The notes under the pieces are model-generated. The model saw nothing but the letters and a program-made list of their open reading frames with translations, made no database searches and was not told where the DNA came from. From assembly GCA_905221605.1 (NCBI GenBank), contig CAJNDS010002080.1:387501-451500 (forward strand): a DNA stretch of 64,000 bases. Direction: 5' to 3'. The stretch comes from Symbiodinium natans. Lineage: Eukaryota > Sar > Dinophyceae > Suessiales > Symbiodiniaceae. Below, piece after piece: positions 28,195-39,308 of the stretch. Numbering within the stretch: position 1 is the first letter of the stretch; each line of letters opens with the position of its first letter. The translations under genes were made by a program, and so were the position numbers.

Positions 28195-28305
28195 GTTTAG
28201 GGTTTAGGGTTTAGGGTTTAGGGTTTAGGGTTTAGGGTTTAGGGTTTAGGGGTTTAGGGTTTAGGGTTTTAGGGTTTAGGGTTTAGGGTTTAGGGTTTAG
28301 GGGGG
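28195..28305. repeat. TTTAGGG array
   Basis: About fifteen heptamers, one 8-mer slip. Confidence 0.96.
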
Positions 28306-28551
28306 GCTTAGGGTCTAAGGGCTTATGTATACCCCATAGGCTTACAGGTTACCTTCTCCCTTTAATTGCCCGCTCCAGCGCGAGCCCTTTTAACCCTAGG
28401 CCCTGCGAGCGCTAAAACAAAATAGGGTTAAGGTTTTAGTGCTCAGGGTTTGGGATTTGGGGGACCACATATAATCAGATCACATATATAACAAACATAG
28501 AGTAATCTTCTATCATATGTAAATGTAAGACAACATAACACTAGATAATGA

Positions 28552-28692
28552 ATGCACAAGTACAAGCGCCGACTTTCGCCATTTGCAGCCGCAAACGCCG
28601 GGAGATCGCTTGAATTGCGCTGTCACTCGGAGGGGTGCAGGCACCTTCCTGGCCTTATCCCTCTAAAGTTTGGGGTGTTCAGGGCTTAAGAA
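28552..28692 (+). CDS. small + strand open frame, speculative
   Basis: A 46-codon frame starts MHKYKRRLSPFAAANAGRSL and ends at a TAA near 28690. It follows an AT-rich stretch (28460-28550) unusual for the region. No homology. Confidence 0.2.
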
Positions 28693-28920
28693 ACCCCTAA
28701 ACCCTAAACCGTAAACCCTACACCCTAAACCCTAAACCCCTTAAACCCTAAACCCCTTAACCCTTTAACCCCTAAACCCCTAAACCCCTTAACCCCTTTG
28801 ACCCCTTAACCCCTGAACCCCTTTAACCCCTGAAACCCTTAACCCCCCTTAACCCCTTTAACCCCTTTTAACTCCTTTTAACCCCTTTAACCCCTTAACC
28901 CCTTTAACCCCTTGAACCCT
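28690..28920. repeat. CCCTAAA changing to AACCCCTTT array
   Basis: Standard heptamers become CCCCTTAA and AACCCCTTTT units; a locally evolved variant. Confidence 0.92.
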
Positions 28921-31560
28921 CAGCCAGTCTCTGGCTCGGCCGCCTCAGCCGGAGCCTCGCCTCTCGTTTCTAAGTGTCGTGGTTGAGGGTTTAGGGTTTA
29001 GGGTTTAGGGTTTGGGTGTAGGGTTTAGTGTAAAGGGTTTAGGGTTTGGGGTTTAAGGGTTTAGGGTTTAGGGGTTAAGGGTTTAGGGTTTAGGGTTTGG
29101 AGTTTAGGGTTTAGGGATTGGGGTTAGGGTTTAGGGTTTGGGTTTGGGGTTTAAGGTTTAGGGCTTAAGGGTCGAGGGTTTGGAGTTTAGGGTTTAGGGC
29201 TTAGGGTAAAGGGTTTCGGGTAAAGGGTTTAGGGTTTGGGATTAGGGTTTAGGATTTAAGGTATAGGGCTTAAGGGTTTATGGTTTAGGGCTTGAGGTAA
29301 AGGGTAAAGGGTAAAAAGTACTAGGGTTTAGCGTTTGGGGCTTTGGGTAAAGTAAACCCTAAACCCTAAACCCTAAACCCACCCGAAACAGCCCAAGGGC
29401 CCCCAGACTTCGGAACCCTTCTAAAGAAGGCAAGGGGCCATACTAAGAGGGGCCATGTAGCTTGCCTTAGATTGTTAGGATCCCAGAGCTGGAAGTTAGG
29501 GTTTCGGGGGTGTAGGGTTTAGGGTGGTTTAGGGTTTAGGGTTTAGGGTTTAGAGGTTAGGGTTTAGGGTTTAGGGTTTAGGGTTTAGGAGCTTTAGGGG
29601 TTTCGGGTTTCGGGTTTAGGGTTTAGGAGCTTTAGGGTTTAGGAGGTTTCGGGGTTCTGGGCTTGGGGATGAGGGTGTAGGGCTTAGATGGGTTTAGGTT
29701 TTGGGGTTTGGGCTTCTTAGGGTGTGGGGTTTTGGGTTTGGGGCTCAGTGGCTAGGTTTGCTGCTGGAGAGCTCAAGGAAAGCTCCACTCCGCCAGATTG
29801 GCAGTGAATCTTCGGTCCTTCACAGCAACCCACGGCGGGCTCGCCAAAAAACATCGCAAACTTGAAATACAAACTTGACAACCCTCAACCCTCAACCCTC
29901 AACCCTCAACCTTCAACCCTCAACCCTCAAGCCTAAACCCTGAACCCTGAACCCTAAACCCTAAACCCTTCCTCCCGACAAAGGACAAACGAGCCGCCTG
30001 ACCCCTCCTGTCCAGCTGCCGCCGCTGCCTCCTGGGAATTGGGGCAACGTCGGGGCCTGGCCTGTGATTCAGGGCAGCTTATGTGAATATTGATATCCTT
30101 AAACCCTAAACCCGAAACCCTAAACCCCACACCCCAAACCCCAAACCCTGAACCGTAAGTCTGGGCTTTGGGATTTAGGCGCATGATCAGAGCTTCGTGC
30201 CATAGTCTGTGCGTCTCCAAGACCCTACAGAACCCGGCTTAAGCCCGCGACACCCCCCCCCCCCACCCTAACCCTAAACCCTAAACCCTAAACCCCAAAC
30301 CCCAAACCCCAAACCCTAAACCGTAAACCCTAAACCCTAAACCCAAGAAAAGCTCCAAAAGACCAAGAACTCCTCAGACTTCCGAGGGTTTGGGGGTTTG
30401 GGATTTAGGGATCCTAGGAACCTAAACCTTAAACTCCAAGAGCCCACGACAGCCCCCCCGAAGCTGCAAAACCCCAACGCCCAGAAACCCTGAAACCCCC
30501 TGAAGCCCCCTGAAGCCCCTTGAAACCATCTGAAGCCCTGAACCCTAGAGCCCTAAACCCTAAACCCTAAACCCTAAACCCTAAACCCCAAACCCCAAAC
30601 CCTCAACCCCAACATGCCCAAAGCCCAGCACAAGCTGAAGCCTGAAAATATTAGGGCTGAGGGCTTAGGGGTTAGGGTTTAGGGCTTAGGGGAAGGCTTG
30701 CAAACCCCCAGCCCAAGAGAAGGCCCAAATGTGTCTTGAATAGGCATACTTGGATCTTATCTCGGGCAGTCAAGTTGGGGACCCCTAAACCCTAAACCCT
30801 AAACCCTAAATCCGAAATCCTAAACCCTACACCCTCAGCCCTAAACCCTGAACCTCCAAGTAGGGTTTCATGAAAGAAAAACCGCCCGCCCGAGGCCTGC
30901 TCCTCTACGCGCGGCTTCTTTGCCGGGGCCTTGGCCAGGGCTCAGGGTTTGGGGTTTAGGGCTTAGGGCAAGGGTTTAGGGTTTAGGGTTTAGGGTTTAG
31001 GGTTTAGGGTTCAGGGTTCAGGGTTTAGGGTTCAGGGCCTGAGGGGTTTACGATGTAAAGCTCAGGGTTGCGGGCTGCCCTTTCACGACGGGCTTGGGGG
31101 TGTAGGATTGGGAAGATCCCCTTGTAGAATAGCCGTTTTCAAGACATTGGCGATACCCGGGCCCCTTTCCTTTATCAACGGGGTAAGCATGATATGCCTA
31201 TTCCTTGGACTGGCGATGTGGTCGGGAGTGACGAAATGAAAAGCAAAACATCCCAAGTTTGGGTACCCTAAACCCTAAACCCTAAACACTAAACCCTACA
31301 CCCCAAACCCGAAACAGGGTAACGTAAGTAGTAGGGGAGCACTCTAGCAGCAGCTATGAAATCCTCAACTCGGCCTTAAGCCACAAAGATGTCTGTCGTT
31401 GGGGGAGGGAGGGTGGGTTAGTGGGCCCTAAACCCTAAACCCTAAACCCTAAACCCTAAACCCGAAACCCCAAACCCTAAACCCTAAACCCTTCCCACCC
31501 TATACGGTCCGCGAAAGCCCCCCGCCTCAGCAGCCTCAGCATCGGCGTCGTTCGCCAAAC
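28920..31560 (-). CDS. acidic Ala/Pro-rich protein, 3' part (four exons joined)
   Basis: Four small minus-strand islands have GC/GA donors and AG-G acceptors and join in phase. They give LANDADAEAAE (31526-31560), APAKKPRVEEQ (30897-30929), EAAAAAGQ (30008-30031, a 24-nt exon) and APAEAAEPETG with a TGA stop (28920-28955). Together they form an acidic, low-complexity C-terminus with one basic KKPR patch. Islands at 29780-29865 (EPAVGCCEGPKIHCQSGG) and 30730-30790 (EIRSKYAYSRHIWAF) may be further exons. The upstream part may include 32251-32360. No family recognised. Confidence 0.5.
28980..29345. repeat. degenerate TTTAGGG field
   Basis: About 360 bp of TTTAGGG with GTAAAGGG, TTTGGGG and TTAAGGG variants. 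Confidence 0.9.
29395..29470. repeat. dispersed element, family G copy
   Basis: GGGCCCCCAGACTTCGGAACCC then TTCTAAAGAAGGCAAGGGGC, same order as at 1540 and 42000. Confidence 0.6.
30960..31035. repeat. TTTAGGG/TTCAGGG array
   Basis: Right flank of the 30897-30929 exon. Confidence 0.93.
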
Positions 31561-32250
31561 CTGGCCCCCGCATTTGAGGGTTTTGGGCATTTTTGGGTTT
31601 CGGGCTTTAGGTATTTAGGGTTTCAGGTTTTGGGTATAGGGCGTTTCGGGTTTAGGCAATTTTGGGTTTAAGCAGTTTGGGTTCCGGGTTTAGGAGTTAA
31701 TGGTTTAGGTATTTAGCGACGTTTGAGGTTCATCGGGTTTAGGGGCTTGGGGTTTAGGTGTTTAGGGTTTAGGACTTAGCCTAGTTGAGGGTTGACAGTA
31801 GTGTATGGTTCAAAGGCCATATCTTGTTAGGCCCTCTATCGGGCTTTCGGGTCTGAGGCTTAGGGGGCTATTCGGCCCCAGGTTGGTTTGTTGATTTCTT
31901 GTTTTTTTTGGCTTAGGGTTTGGGGTTTAGGGTTTTGGGCTTTAGGAGTTCAAGATTTTATTAGGGTCTCGGCAACCATTTTAAGGCTTCGGGGGTTTAT
32001 CTGCTTAACCACGGGGTTCCGAATCTCGACTGGTGAAGACCCTGCAGCCCTACCAAACTCCCCTGCAACACCTCAGAGCGCGAAGCACCACGAAAAAAAC
32101 GATAGGACGAAAGCACCCAGCACCGTACGCAAGCCCTACATGGTCTTCTTCTCCATTTTGTGTATAGAAGGTTCTTCATTTTTAGTCATCACCAAAAAAA
32201 GGTGAGAACCCCTAAACCCTAAAACCTAAACCCTAAACCCAATTTGGGCT

Positions 32251-32360
32251 GATTGGGCAACCCATTCGGGCGCGTCTTTCCCTCTTGCTGGCTCGGCGGT
32301 GATTCCGTTTTTTGGGTTGAGCCCGCCGACGCTGCTTGTAGCGGCAGTGAAACGGGAGTC
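32251..32360 (-). CDS. candidate exon, unassigned
   Basis: The minus strand is open throughout: DSRFTAATSSVGGLNPKNGI then TAEPARGKDAPEWVAQS. Composition is typical of coding DNA. It ends at a CCCTAAA block on the left and borders a family B element on the right. Confidence 0.5.
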
Positions 32361-32549
32361 CAGGATGGGCGATTAGGCCTTCTAATCCCCAGAATCACAA
32401 GACTCCCCTTAGAACCTTACTAAAACTAATATTTTTAATCGCCTCGTGGGTTTTATATTAAACAACAAAATTATTGGGGATGTAGATCAACCCTCTAAAG
32501 GGCCCTTTTAAGGGGCTCTAGGCTTAGGGTTTTTTATCGCCCGTCCTGG
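32361..32549. mobile_element. family B element, full copy
   Basis: Inverted ends: CCAGGATGGGCGATTAGG on the left, TTTATCGCCCGTCCTGG on the right. The core is AT-rich, about 190 bp. It touches the candidate exon at 32360. Confidence 0.75.
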
Positions 32550-32611
32550 GTGTCAGAGGGGTGGGCCTTGTGAAAGCACGCCTGAGCTCTGCACCCGAAA
32601 CCACCCTAGCA

Positions 32612-32806
32612 TAGGGTTTAGGGTTTAGGGTTTAGGGTTTAGGGTTTGGGGTTTAGGGTTTAGGGTTTAGGGTTTAGGGTTTAGGGTTTAGGGTTTAGGG
32701 TTTAGGGTTTAGGGTTTAAGGTTAGGGTTTAGGGTTTAGGGTTTAGGGTTTAGGGTTTAGGGTTTAGGGTTTAGGGTTTAGGGTTTAGGGTTTAGGGTTT
32801 AGGGCT
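32612..32806. repeat. long TTTAGGG array
   Basis: About 27 heptamers with three variant units, one of the longest blocks in the window. Confidence 0.97.
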
Positions 32807-32934
32807 ACTGTATAGGGGCCTTCATAATTACAATGGGGTTTTGGGGGGATTATTATCGCATGGTTATCTAGGGACCATACGTGAATACTATTAGTAGCTA
32901 TTCCGACCCCAGGTTATGAAGCATGAATGTCTCT

Positions 32935-33005
32935 ACAGGCCAGAGACAAACTTCTCTGACCTTCCGTACCCCTCGAACTCCACAGGTGGAGAGTTGCGGG
33001 CTTGG
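32935..33005 (-). CDS. candidate exon with stop
   Basis: Minus strand NSPPVEFEGYGRSEKFVSGL followed by TAG. A GT donor inside (GGAAG then GTCAGAG) is an alternative to the stop. Confidence 0.4.
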
Positions 33006-33334
33006 GGGTCGCTGGTTTCGGGTTTAAATCCCTTACTTACAGGGTGGTGGTTTGGAGGGTTAGGATTCTGACTCCCTGTTAATGCATTCTTGGGTATACA
33101 GGGTTGAGAGTTTAAAGGGTTCAGGGTTGAGGCCGTACGGGCTTTGTAGGGCGCAGGGCTTTAGGGCTTGTAGGTTTCGGGGGCGCTGATAGGGCGAGGC
33201 TTTAACCCTAAACCCTAAACCCCCCAAGCCCTGGTTATCGAGGGATTTAAGGCCCAAATTCCCGAAAACCTCGGTAACCCTAGAACACTTAAGCCGGACC
33301 TCTGCGCCCGATAAATGACCCCTACACTAATCCA

Positions 33335-33410
33335 AGGTTCCCTAATACTCCCCACTACTCCCTGAGGCTCCCTAGGCTTCCCTCAGGCTACTCCCCATGA
33401 ACCAACCTTA
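33335..33410. repeat. dispersed element, family M copy (reverse)
   Basis: GGTTCCCTAATACTCCCCAC ... ACTCCCCATGAACC, the approximate complement of 15906-15990. Confidence 0.5.
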
Positions 33411-33794
33411 CTACCCTTGAACCCTAAAACCGTTAACCACCAAACTCTAGAAACGTGAAACCCCTAACACTATAAGGCCCTAAACCCTAAGCCGCACTTT
33501 ACCTTAACCTTGAAACCCAGAGAAGCGCAGCCTGAACGCCTTACCCCACTCAAACCGAAGCGCCTAAGTGCTTAGGGAACTTCAAACTCCACAGCCGCTG
33601 TTCGGGGGTGTTAGAACTTGGGGTTTCGGGCTTCAGGTGTTTTAGGGCTTTGTGGGAGTTGGGGGACCCGGGCTTCGGGTGTTCCGGAATTAAGGGGTTT
33701 TGGAAGATCTGGAAACCCTAAACCCTAAACCCTAAACCCTAAACCCTAAACCCTGCACCGTAAACCCTAAACCCTAAACCCTTAACCCTGTAGA

Positions 33795-33905
33795 GTTTCG
33801 GTGTTCTGGCCCACCCCTGCTTTTCACGTCCCTTGCTGGTGGCTGGTGCTCCGATGGCCCCCCAGCCGCCCAAGGTCACAAGCCTCGCAGGTCGGGAAGC
33901 CCCTG
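33795..33905 (-). CDS. candidate exon, unassigned
   Basis: Minus RLVTLGGWGAIGAPATSKGR then EKQGWARTP. A + frame (LVAGAPMAPQPPKVTSLAGR) is equally open, so strand is uncertain. Confidence 0.35.
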
Positions 33906-33963
33906 AAAAACCCTCGAAAACCCTAATTGCGGGGTTTAGGGTTTAGGGTTTAGGGTTTAGGGT

Positions 33964-33995
<32 letters not shown>

Positions 33996-34059
33996 GGTTT
34001 AGGGTTTAGGGTTTTAGGAGTTCCTAAACCCCCTAAACCCAAGTAACCCTTCAACCCTC

Positions 34060-34150
34060 TACATACTGTCGATAAACACTGCCCTGTGGGTTTTAGCAGT
34101 AGTCGAGGCTAAGGCAGGGGAAGAGCCCTGACATCCCAAAGCCCTGCAGC
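34060..34150 (-). CDS. candidate terminal exon
   Basis: Minus FNPWLLQGFGMSGLFPCLSL then DYC and TAA. No homology recognised. Confidence 0.35.
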
Positions 34151-34304
34151 AGCCAGGGATTGAAGAGTTGAGGAGATTTAGGGTTCAGGGGTTCAGGGTT
34201 CAGGGTTCAGGGTTTAGGGTTTAGGGTTTGGGGTTTAGGGTTTAGGGTTTAGGGTTCAGGGTTTAGGGTTTAGGGTTTAGGGCTGTCAGCCTACAACTTT
34301 TCGG

Positions 34305-34390
34305 GCGCTGAACCCCAACACTTAAGGTATCCTCGTGAACATGCGCAACAGCGATGTCCGGGTAGAGCCGCTGCTGGGATTGCCCCTAAA
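34305..34390 (-). CDS. candidate exon
   Basis: Minus QRLYPDIAVAHVHEDTLSV after a CCCAGCAG acceptor, with CACGAG-GA as a possible donor. Confidence 0.45.
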
Positions 34391-34834
34391 AACCCTCTGA
34401 AGATACTCCTAGCCCTAAACCCCAAACCCCAAACCCCAAACCCTAAACCCTAAACCCCAAACCCTAAACCCTAAACCCTAAACCCTAAAGATCCTCCTAG
34501 ACCCTAGAAAGGGAAAACATCTCAGATCCCAATAACCTACCAAGGGAGTATGAGCCAATGATGTTCTGAATGAAAATGAGGGTTCAACAGCTCACCCTGA
34601 GCAGAACGCCAGATGCTTATCCCTCTCTGACTGATGCATGTGCAAACCCCTGATGAATCCCCACAAGCCCTGACCCCATCAGCCGTAAAACCCCAAAGCC
34701 TACACCCCGAAGGCCCTAAACCCTGAACCCTAAACCCTGAAGACCCTCAATCCTCAACCCTCAACCCTCAACCCTCAACCCTAAACCCTAAACCCTAAAC
34801 CCTTAACCCTAAACCCTAAACCCTAAACCCCCAC

Positions 34835-34906
34835 CTACGCGTTGTCCATGAGGTCCAAGAGGTCGCTCCCGGCATCCGGAGGCGGGGGAGGCGGGGGAGC
34901 CGCGAC
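34835..34906 (-). CDS. terminal exon, Pro-rich then LLDLMDNA stop
   Basis: 72 nt: VAAPPPPPPPDAGSDLLDLM then DNA and TAG. The acceptor is CCGAAG before GTC. DLLDLMD resembles clathrin-box-like motifs at C-termini of adaptor proteins, which is suggestive only. CCCTAAA lies left and TTTAGGG right, as for the proven exons. Probably the end of the coiled-coil gene at 35.7-36.5 kb. Confidence 0.65.
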   Translation of the reverse strand, partial: VAAPPPPPPPDAGSDLLDLMDNA

Positions 34907-35326
34907 CTTCGGAGGGGTTTATAAAAGGTTTAGGGTTTTGGGGTTTACGTAGGTTTAGGGTTTAGGGTTTAGGGTGTAGGGTTTAGGCTTAGGGTTTAGG
35001 GTTGCAAGTAGACTAAACCCGAAAGGCCCTAAAACCTCAACTGCATCCTAGGTATTCTCCCAAGCCCGAAAGGCCAAAGGCACGACATCCAGGGCCCATG
35101 CTCGTTTGGGGTTTAGGATTTGGGGCTCATTCCACCAACTGCCCCGGGGCCTTGGGTTTGGGGTTGATAGTAGGGCTACCAGAGGGAGAGCACGAACCCA
35201 TGGGGTTTAGGGTTTAGGGTTTAGGGTTTAGGGTTTAGGGTTTAGGGTTTAGGGCGTTCCCACAGTAACCACGGTGTAGGGAGGTTCAGGGACACAATTC
35301 CGAGCTTCCGAGCTTATACGTACGAA

Positions 35327-35408
35327 TGCGTGCTGCGCAGCAAAACCCTGAAGCCCAACAGGCAGCAGCCAATGTCAAGCCGAAGGCGCCACCGCCAATC
35401 ACATAGCT
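35327..35408 (+). CDS. small + strand open frame, speculative
   Basis: From an ATG: MRAAQQNPEAQQAAANVKPK then APPPIT and TAG. Amino-acid use looks coding, but it opposes the gene direction of the neighbours. Confidence 0.25.
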
Positions 35409-35689
35409 TCAAGTTCTTTGACAGCAACTCAGCCACAACAAGCAAACCCTAACCCTAAACCCTAAACCCTAAACCCTGAGAAGCACCCAGAGTGGCTCAG
35501 GAAAGCCTCTGACGCTCGTTGTTCTTCTGGCATTGGTTTTTTTCGGGCTTTCGGGGTTCTACATCGCGAGCTTGTCTGGGTTACCCCGAACCCCCAAATC
35601 CTAAACTGTAAAGCCTAAACGCTAAGCTTCCGCTAAACCCTAAACCCTAAACCCTACGTAAACCTTAGCCCCTGAACCCTTCGGGTGGC

Positions 35690-35763
35690 TCTGCTGCTCA
35701 TGAACCTTTCATCTTTAGCTTCATGCATACGCATGACTTGGTTCTGTAGTTCTGGTGCTTCTC
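35690..35763 (-). CDS. coiled-coil gene, exon
   Basis: The acceptor is CCCAG before GAGAAGC. It encodes EAPELQNQVMRMHEAKDERF then MSSRATRR. Glu/Met/Arg-rich helix, in line with the neighbouring islands. Confidence 0.55.
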
Positions 35764-35852
35764 CTGGGTCTCAGAGGCCCCACGTTCTTGTGCTCATTAG
35801 GGTTTAGGATTTAGGGTTTAGGGTTATTAGCGTTTCGGCCCAGGTTTTCAGG

Positions 35853-36092
35853 CTCTTGTCATCTCGCCGCGACGTCAGCGTGGCTTCCTTCTGCTTGTCG
35901 AACAAGGCCAGCGAGTCGTACCCCGACAGGAAGCGGGCCTTGTTTTCCAAGCTCTCACGGGTCTACTTGTCCATGAGGTCGAGCTGGCCATTTTCCTTCG
36001 CCTGGAGCAACTTCTTGTTCGCATTCTTGAGCTGGCCGAGCACATTGCTCTGACCTTGCTGTCTCTGAGCTGCCATCTGCTGGCCTTCCAGT
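35853..36092 (-). CDS. coiled-coil gene, large exon with in-frame TAG
   Basis: About 78 codons. They read QMAAQRQQGQSNVLGQLKNA, NKKLLQAKENGQLDLMDK, then TAG, then TRESLENKARFLSGYDSLAL and FDKQKEATLTSRRDDK. Strongly helical, Lys/Glu/Gln-rich coding composition on both sides of the stop. The stop could derive from CAG (Gln) by one change. Other minus frames are also open but Arg/Ser-rich and less protein-like. Either a pseudogene, a read-through site or an undetected splice. Confidence 0.6.
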
Positions 36093-36116
36093 GTTCACTG
36101 AAAGTAAGCTGCCGCG

Positions 36117-36262
36117 AGGAGACAGAGAGAGAGAAGAGACAGAGAGAGCGAAGCGAGAGAGCGAGAGAGAAGAGAGAGCGAGACATGCAGGCATATATAC
36201 ATATGTACTCTATATATATATGTATATGCATAGATATATATATATATATATAAGAGAGAGAG
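36117..36262. repeat. GAGA and ATATAT microsatellites
   Basis: AGAGAG/GAGCGAG tract (36120-36185) followed by TATATG/ATATAT tract (36195-36252). Adjacent to the coiled-coil exon. Confidence 0.95.
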
Positions 36263-36407
36263 GGAGTGAGATGGATAGATAGCCCCCAATACTGACCCTA
36301 GAGCCTTCTAAAACTCGAACCCGCAGCCCCATGCCCTATTGCAAACCGATCTAAACCCTAAACCCTAAACCCCAAAAACACTAACCCTAAAACCCCCAAA
36401 CCTGAGC

Positions 36408-36462
36408 CTCCGGGTCTAAGCGCCGCGCATCCATCTCGTTCCGGATCGAGTCGAGCATCTCC
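36408..36462 (-). CDS. coiled-coil gene, exon
   Basis: 55 nt: EMLDSIRNEMDARRLDPE. The acceptor is GTAAAG before G and the donor CCGGAG followed by GC, the same rule as in the two named genes. Confidence 0.7.
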
Positions 36463-36774
36463 CTTTACGATGAAGCTCCGTAGGGGCTTTTGTAGGGTTT
36501 TACCTTGGACCCTCAAGGTTATACACTTGGTTTTTTGAAGATCCTCAAGGTAGTATAAGGGGCCATATTCGGAGTATATTAAGAGGAACCTTTAGGGGTA
36601 CAACCTTAGGGCTCCGAGTCTTAATCCCTCGAGCTTTGGGGTTTGGAGCTTTCGGGTTTGGGGTTCTCAAGTTTTCAAGAGAGAATATAGGCCTTTAGGT
36701 GTGCTGATTTGAAGGATTGAGTGCTTCAGGGCGTGAAGGGTTTAGGGGTGGAGGGTTTCCAGTTGAGGCTTCGA

Positions 36775-36862
36775 AGTATTGTGGGGATGAGAGCATGTAG
36801 GCTGAGCTGATGAGGGGTCTGGCCAGTTCATTCGTAATCGCGATGAAGCCCAGGGCTCCCTA
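36775..36862 (-). CDS. exon of unassigned gene
   Basis: The minus strand reads ALGFIAITNELARPLISSAY then MLSSPQYFE. Strong coding appearance. May belong to the same gene as 36408-36462. Confidence 0.6.
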
Positions 36863-36864
36863 AA

Positions 36865-37052
36865 CCTTAACCCTAAACCCTAAACCCTAAACCCTAAACC
36901 CTAAACCCTAAACCCTAAACCCTAAACCCTAAACCCTAAACCCTAAACCCCAAGCCCTAAACCTTACTAAACCCTAAACCGCAAACCCCAAACCCTAAAA
37001 CCCTAAAACCCTAAAACCCTGAACCCTAAACCCCTAAAACCCTAAAACCCTT
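36865..37052. repeat. CCCTAAA array
   Basis: About 25 heptamers, turning to CCCTAAAA 8-mers at the right end, then abruptly TTAGGG. Confidence 0.96.
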
Positions 37053-37508
37053 AGGGTTTACGTTTGTGGGTTGATTCTCCAGCTGTGATTCTGTAGTCTG
37101 GACCTCCCCCCACCCACCTCGCTGCTTCCCACGAGGAGGTTTGCTATGTAGGGTTTAGGGTTTAGGGTTTAGGGTTTAGGGTTTAGGGTTCCGGGAATTC
37201 AATCCTCAAGCAGCCTTCCCCCCCCCCCCCCCCGCTAGAAAAGAAAAAACAAAAACATTCCAAAACAACTAGATGAAAAAAACAATAAACGGAGCTGCCA
37301 TCATTCCTGGCCAGTCTCCTTCTACACGAGGCCATCCCCCTTATTCAACCTTAGTTGCTGAGTTCATAGGCCCCCAAAAGTGCACACGTTCAGTTCTATA
37401 CAAAACCCCCTGCCACCCCCCTCCCCCCCCCTAAACCCTAAACCCCTAACCCTCAAAACCCCAAACCCTAAACCCTAAACCCCATGAACCTCCAAGCAAA
37501 CCTCTATC

Positions 37509-37556
37509 CTCGTAGCGGCCGCGCCTATTCTCTGAAGCGCCGTCGATCCGGATCAC
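37509..37556 (-). CDS. exon of unassigned gene
   Basis: 48 nt, phase 0: VIRIDGASENRRGRYE. The acceptor is GCGGCAG before GTG and the donor TACGAG followed by GA. Confidence 0.65.
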
Positions 37557-38066
37557 CTGCCGCAGCCAACCCCCGGTACACCCTAAACCCTACCCTAAGC
37601 CACTACTGCTTTAAGAACACCCCAAAAAATATGAAAAAACGATAACCCCTATATTACCCTTATAAGGAAGCATTTGTGCCCACCTTCGGTGTAAGGTTGT
37701 TAGATTTTAAACTCAACTCTTGTCCTCGCCAGGAACTCTTCCCTCGCCCGGTCTACTTCCCTGGATTCCCCAGCCCCAGAGTGTCCCTGTGATAGACCCT
37801 TCTAACCCCCTTACAAGCCCCAAGCCCCTGTAAACCCTTCCACGACCGAACTTCTGATCTCAACGGTCTCTGTTCCCACAAGAGTCAACCATGGGAGCAG
37901 GGTCGCAACGACACTTGACACTTGAGCGTTCTGCAGGGCTTCTAAAACATATGTACTTCGGGTCCAGGGCCCAGGAATTTCGGGTCGTGAGTTGAATCAC
38001 CTAAAATATAAGCAGCCCTTAAACCCCCAAACCCTACAACCAAACCCCCCACCCCCTAGAATATGT

Positions 38067-38226
38067 TTAGGGTTTAGGGTTTAGGGTTTAGGGTTTAGGG
38101 TTTAGGGTTTAGGGTTTAGGGTTTAGGGTTTAGGGTTTAGGGTTTAGGGTTTAGGGTTTAGGGTTTAGGGTTTAGGGTTTAGGGTTTAGGGTTTAGGGTT
38201 TAGGGTTTAGGGTTTAGGGTTTAGGG
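38067..38226. repeat. longest perfect TTTAGGG array
   Basis: Some 22 uninterrupted heptamers (about 157 bp) with no variant, suggesting recent expansion or active homogenisation. Confidence 0.98.
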
Positions 38227-38499
38227 GTTCTATGGCACTCTCGGCGTAGAGGGCTTGGAGTGCAGGATTTCGCGTGGAGCAGACCCCTGAAGCAAAGGAA
38301 TGCAGCTAAGACTCAGCGAAAATGTACCTTCCCTAAACCCTAAACCCTAAACCCTAAACCCTAAACCCTACACCCTAAACCCTAAACCGCAAGAAACGCA
38401 ACGAAAGAAGCACCAGAAAGAATGAAACAACCCACTGCCCTAAACATTAAACATTCCCTTAAGTTCCCTCAGTTTAAAACAACAAACTACCCGGAAAGC

Positions 38500-38690
38500 T
38501 TAAACCCTTTAAACCCTAAACCCCCAACCCTGAACCCCTAAACCCTGAACCCTAAACCCTAAACCCTAAAGCCTGAACCCTGAACCCTGAACCCTAAACC
38601 CTACACCCTAAACCCTGAACCCTGAACCCTAAACCCTAAACCCTAAACCCTAAACCCGAAACCCTAAACCCCAAACCCTGAACAAAGGAC
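38500..38690. repeat. CCCTAAA/CCCTGAA array
   Basis: About 26 units with interspersed CCCTGAA and CCCTACA. Confidence 0.95.
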
Positions 38691-38756
38691 AGCCGTCAAA
38701 AGCGAGGCGGACCCTGCCTGCACTGACCGCCCCGAGGCATCCTGTTGCCAGGGTTC
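38690..38756 (-). CDS. candidate exon
   Basis: Minus DASGRSVQAGSASLLTAVL after a CAACAG acceptor; flanked by CCCTAAA left and TTCAGGG/TTTCGGG right. Confidence 0.5.
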
Positions 38757-39308
38757 AGGGTTTCGGGTTTAGGGTTTCGGGTTTAGGGTTTAGGGTTTCG
38801 GGTTTAGGGTTTGGGGTTTCGGGTTTAGGCTTCAGGGTTCAGGGTTTCGGGTCCGCTCGGCTGTTGGGGTTTAGGGTTTAGGGTTTGAGGCTGTCGGGTC
38901 CGCTCGGCTTTTGGGGTTTAGGGTTTAGGGTTGACGGTCAATTAAGAGGTTAGGGTTGAGGGTTCAGGGTTTAGGGTCTAAGCCCTAAACACTCGTCCCC
39001 AAACCCTAGCCCCCTGACCACAAGCCCAGAAGCCCCAAACCCCTACTCCCAAACGCGGAAGTCCTTGCAAACATGGTTTCCTGTAGAGATCCCCAATGAA
39101 CACCGCGCAACGAGGGGGTCGCGGCAGGGTCCTTGCAATCGCCTTTTTCTGCAAGGAACAGCGGCCCCCAACAAGCCATGAAACAGCTCATTCAGAGATG
39201 CCTTTAGCACTCAGTAAATGCCCTAAGCCACCAAACTCCTACACCCCGAAACGCGAAACCCCCCCAAAGCCCTCAAAACCCCCAGAGCCCCTTGAGGGCC
39301 CGAAACCC

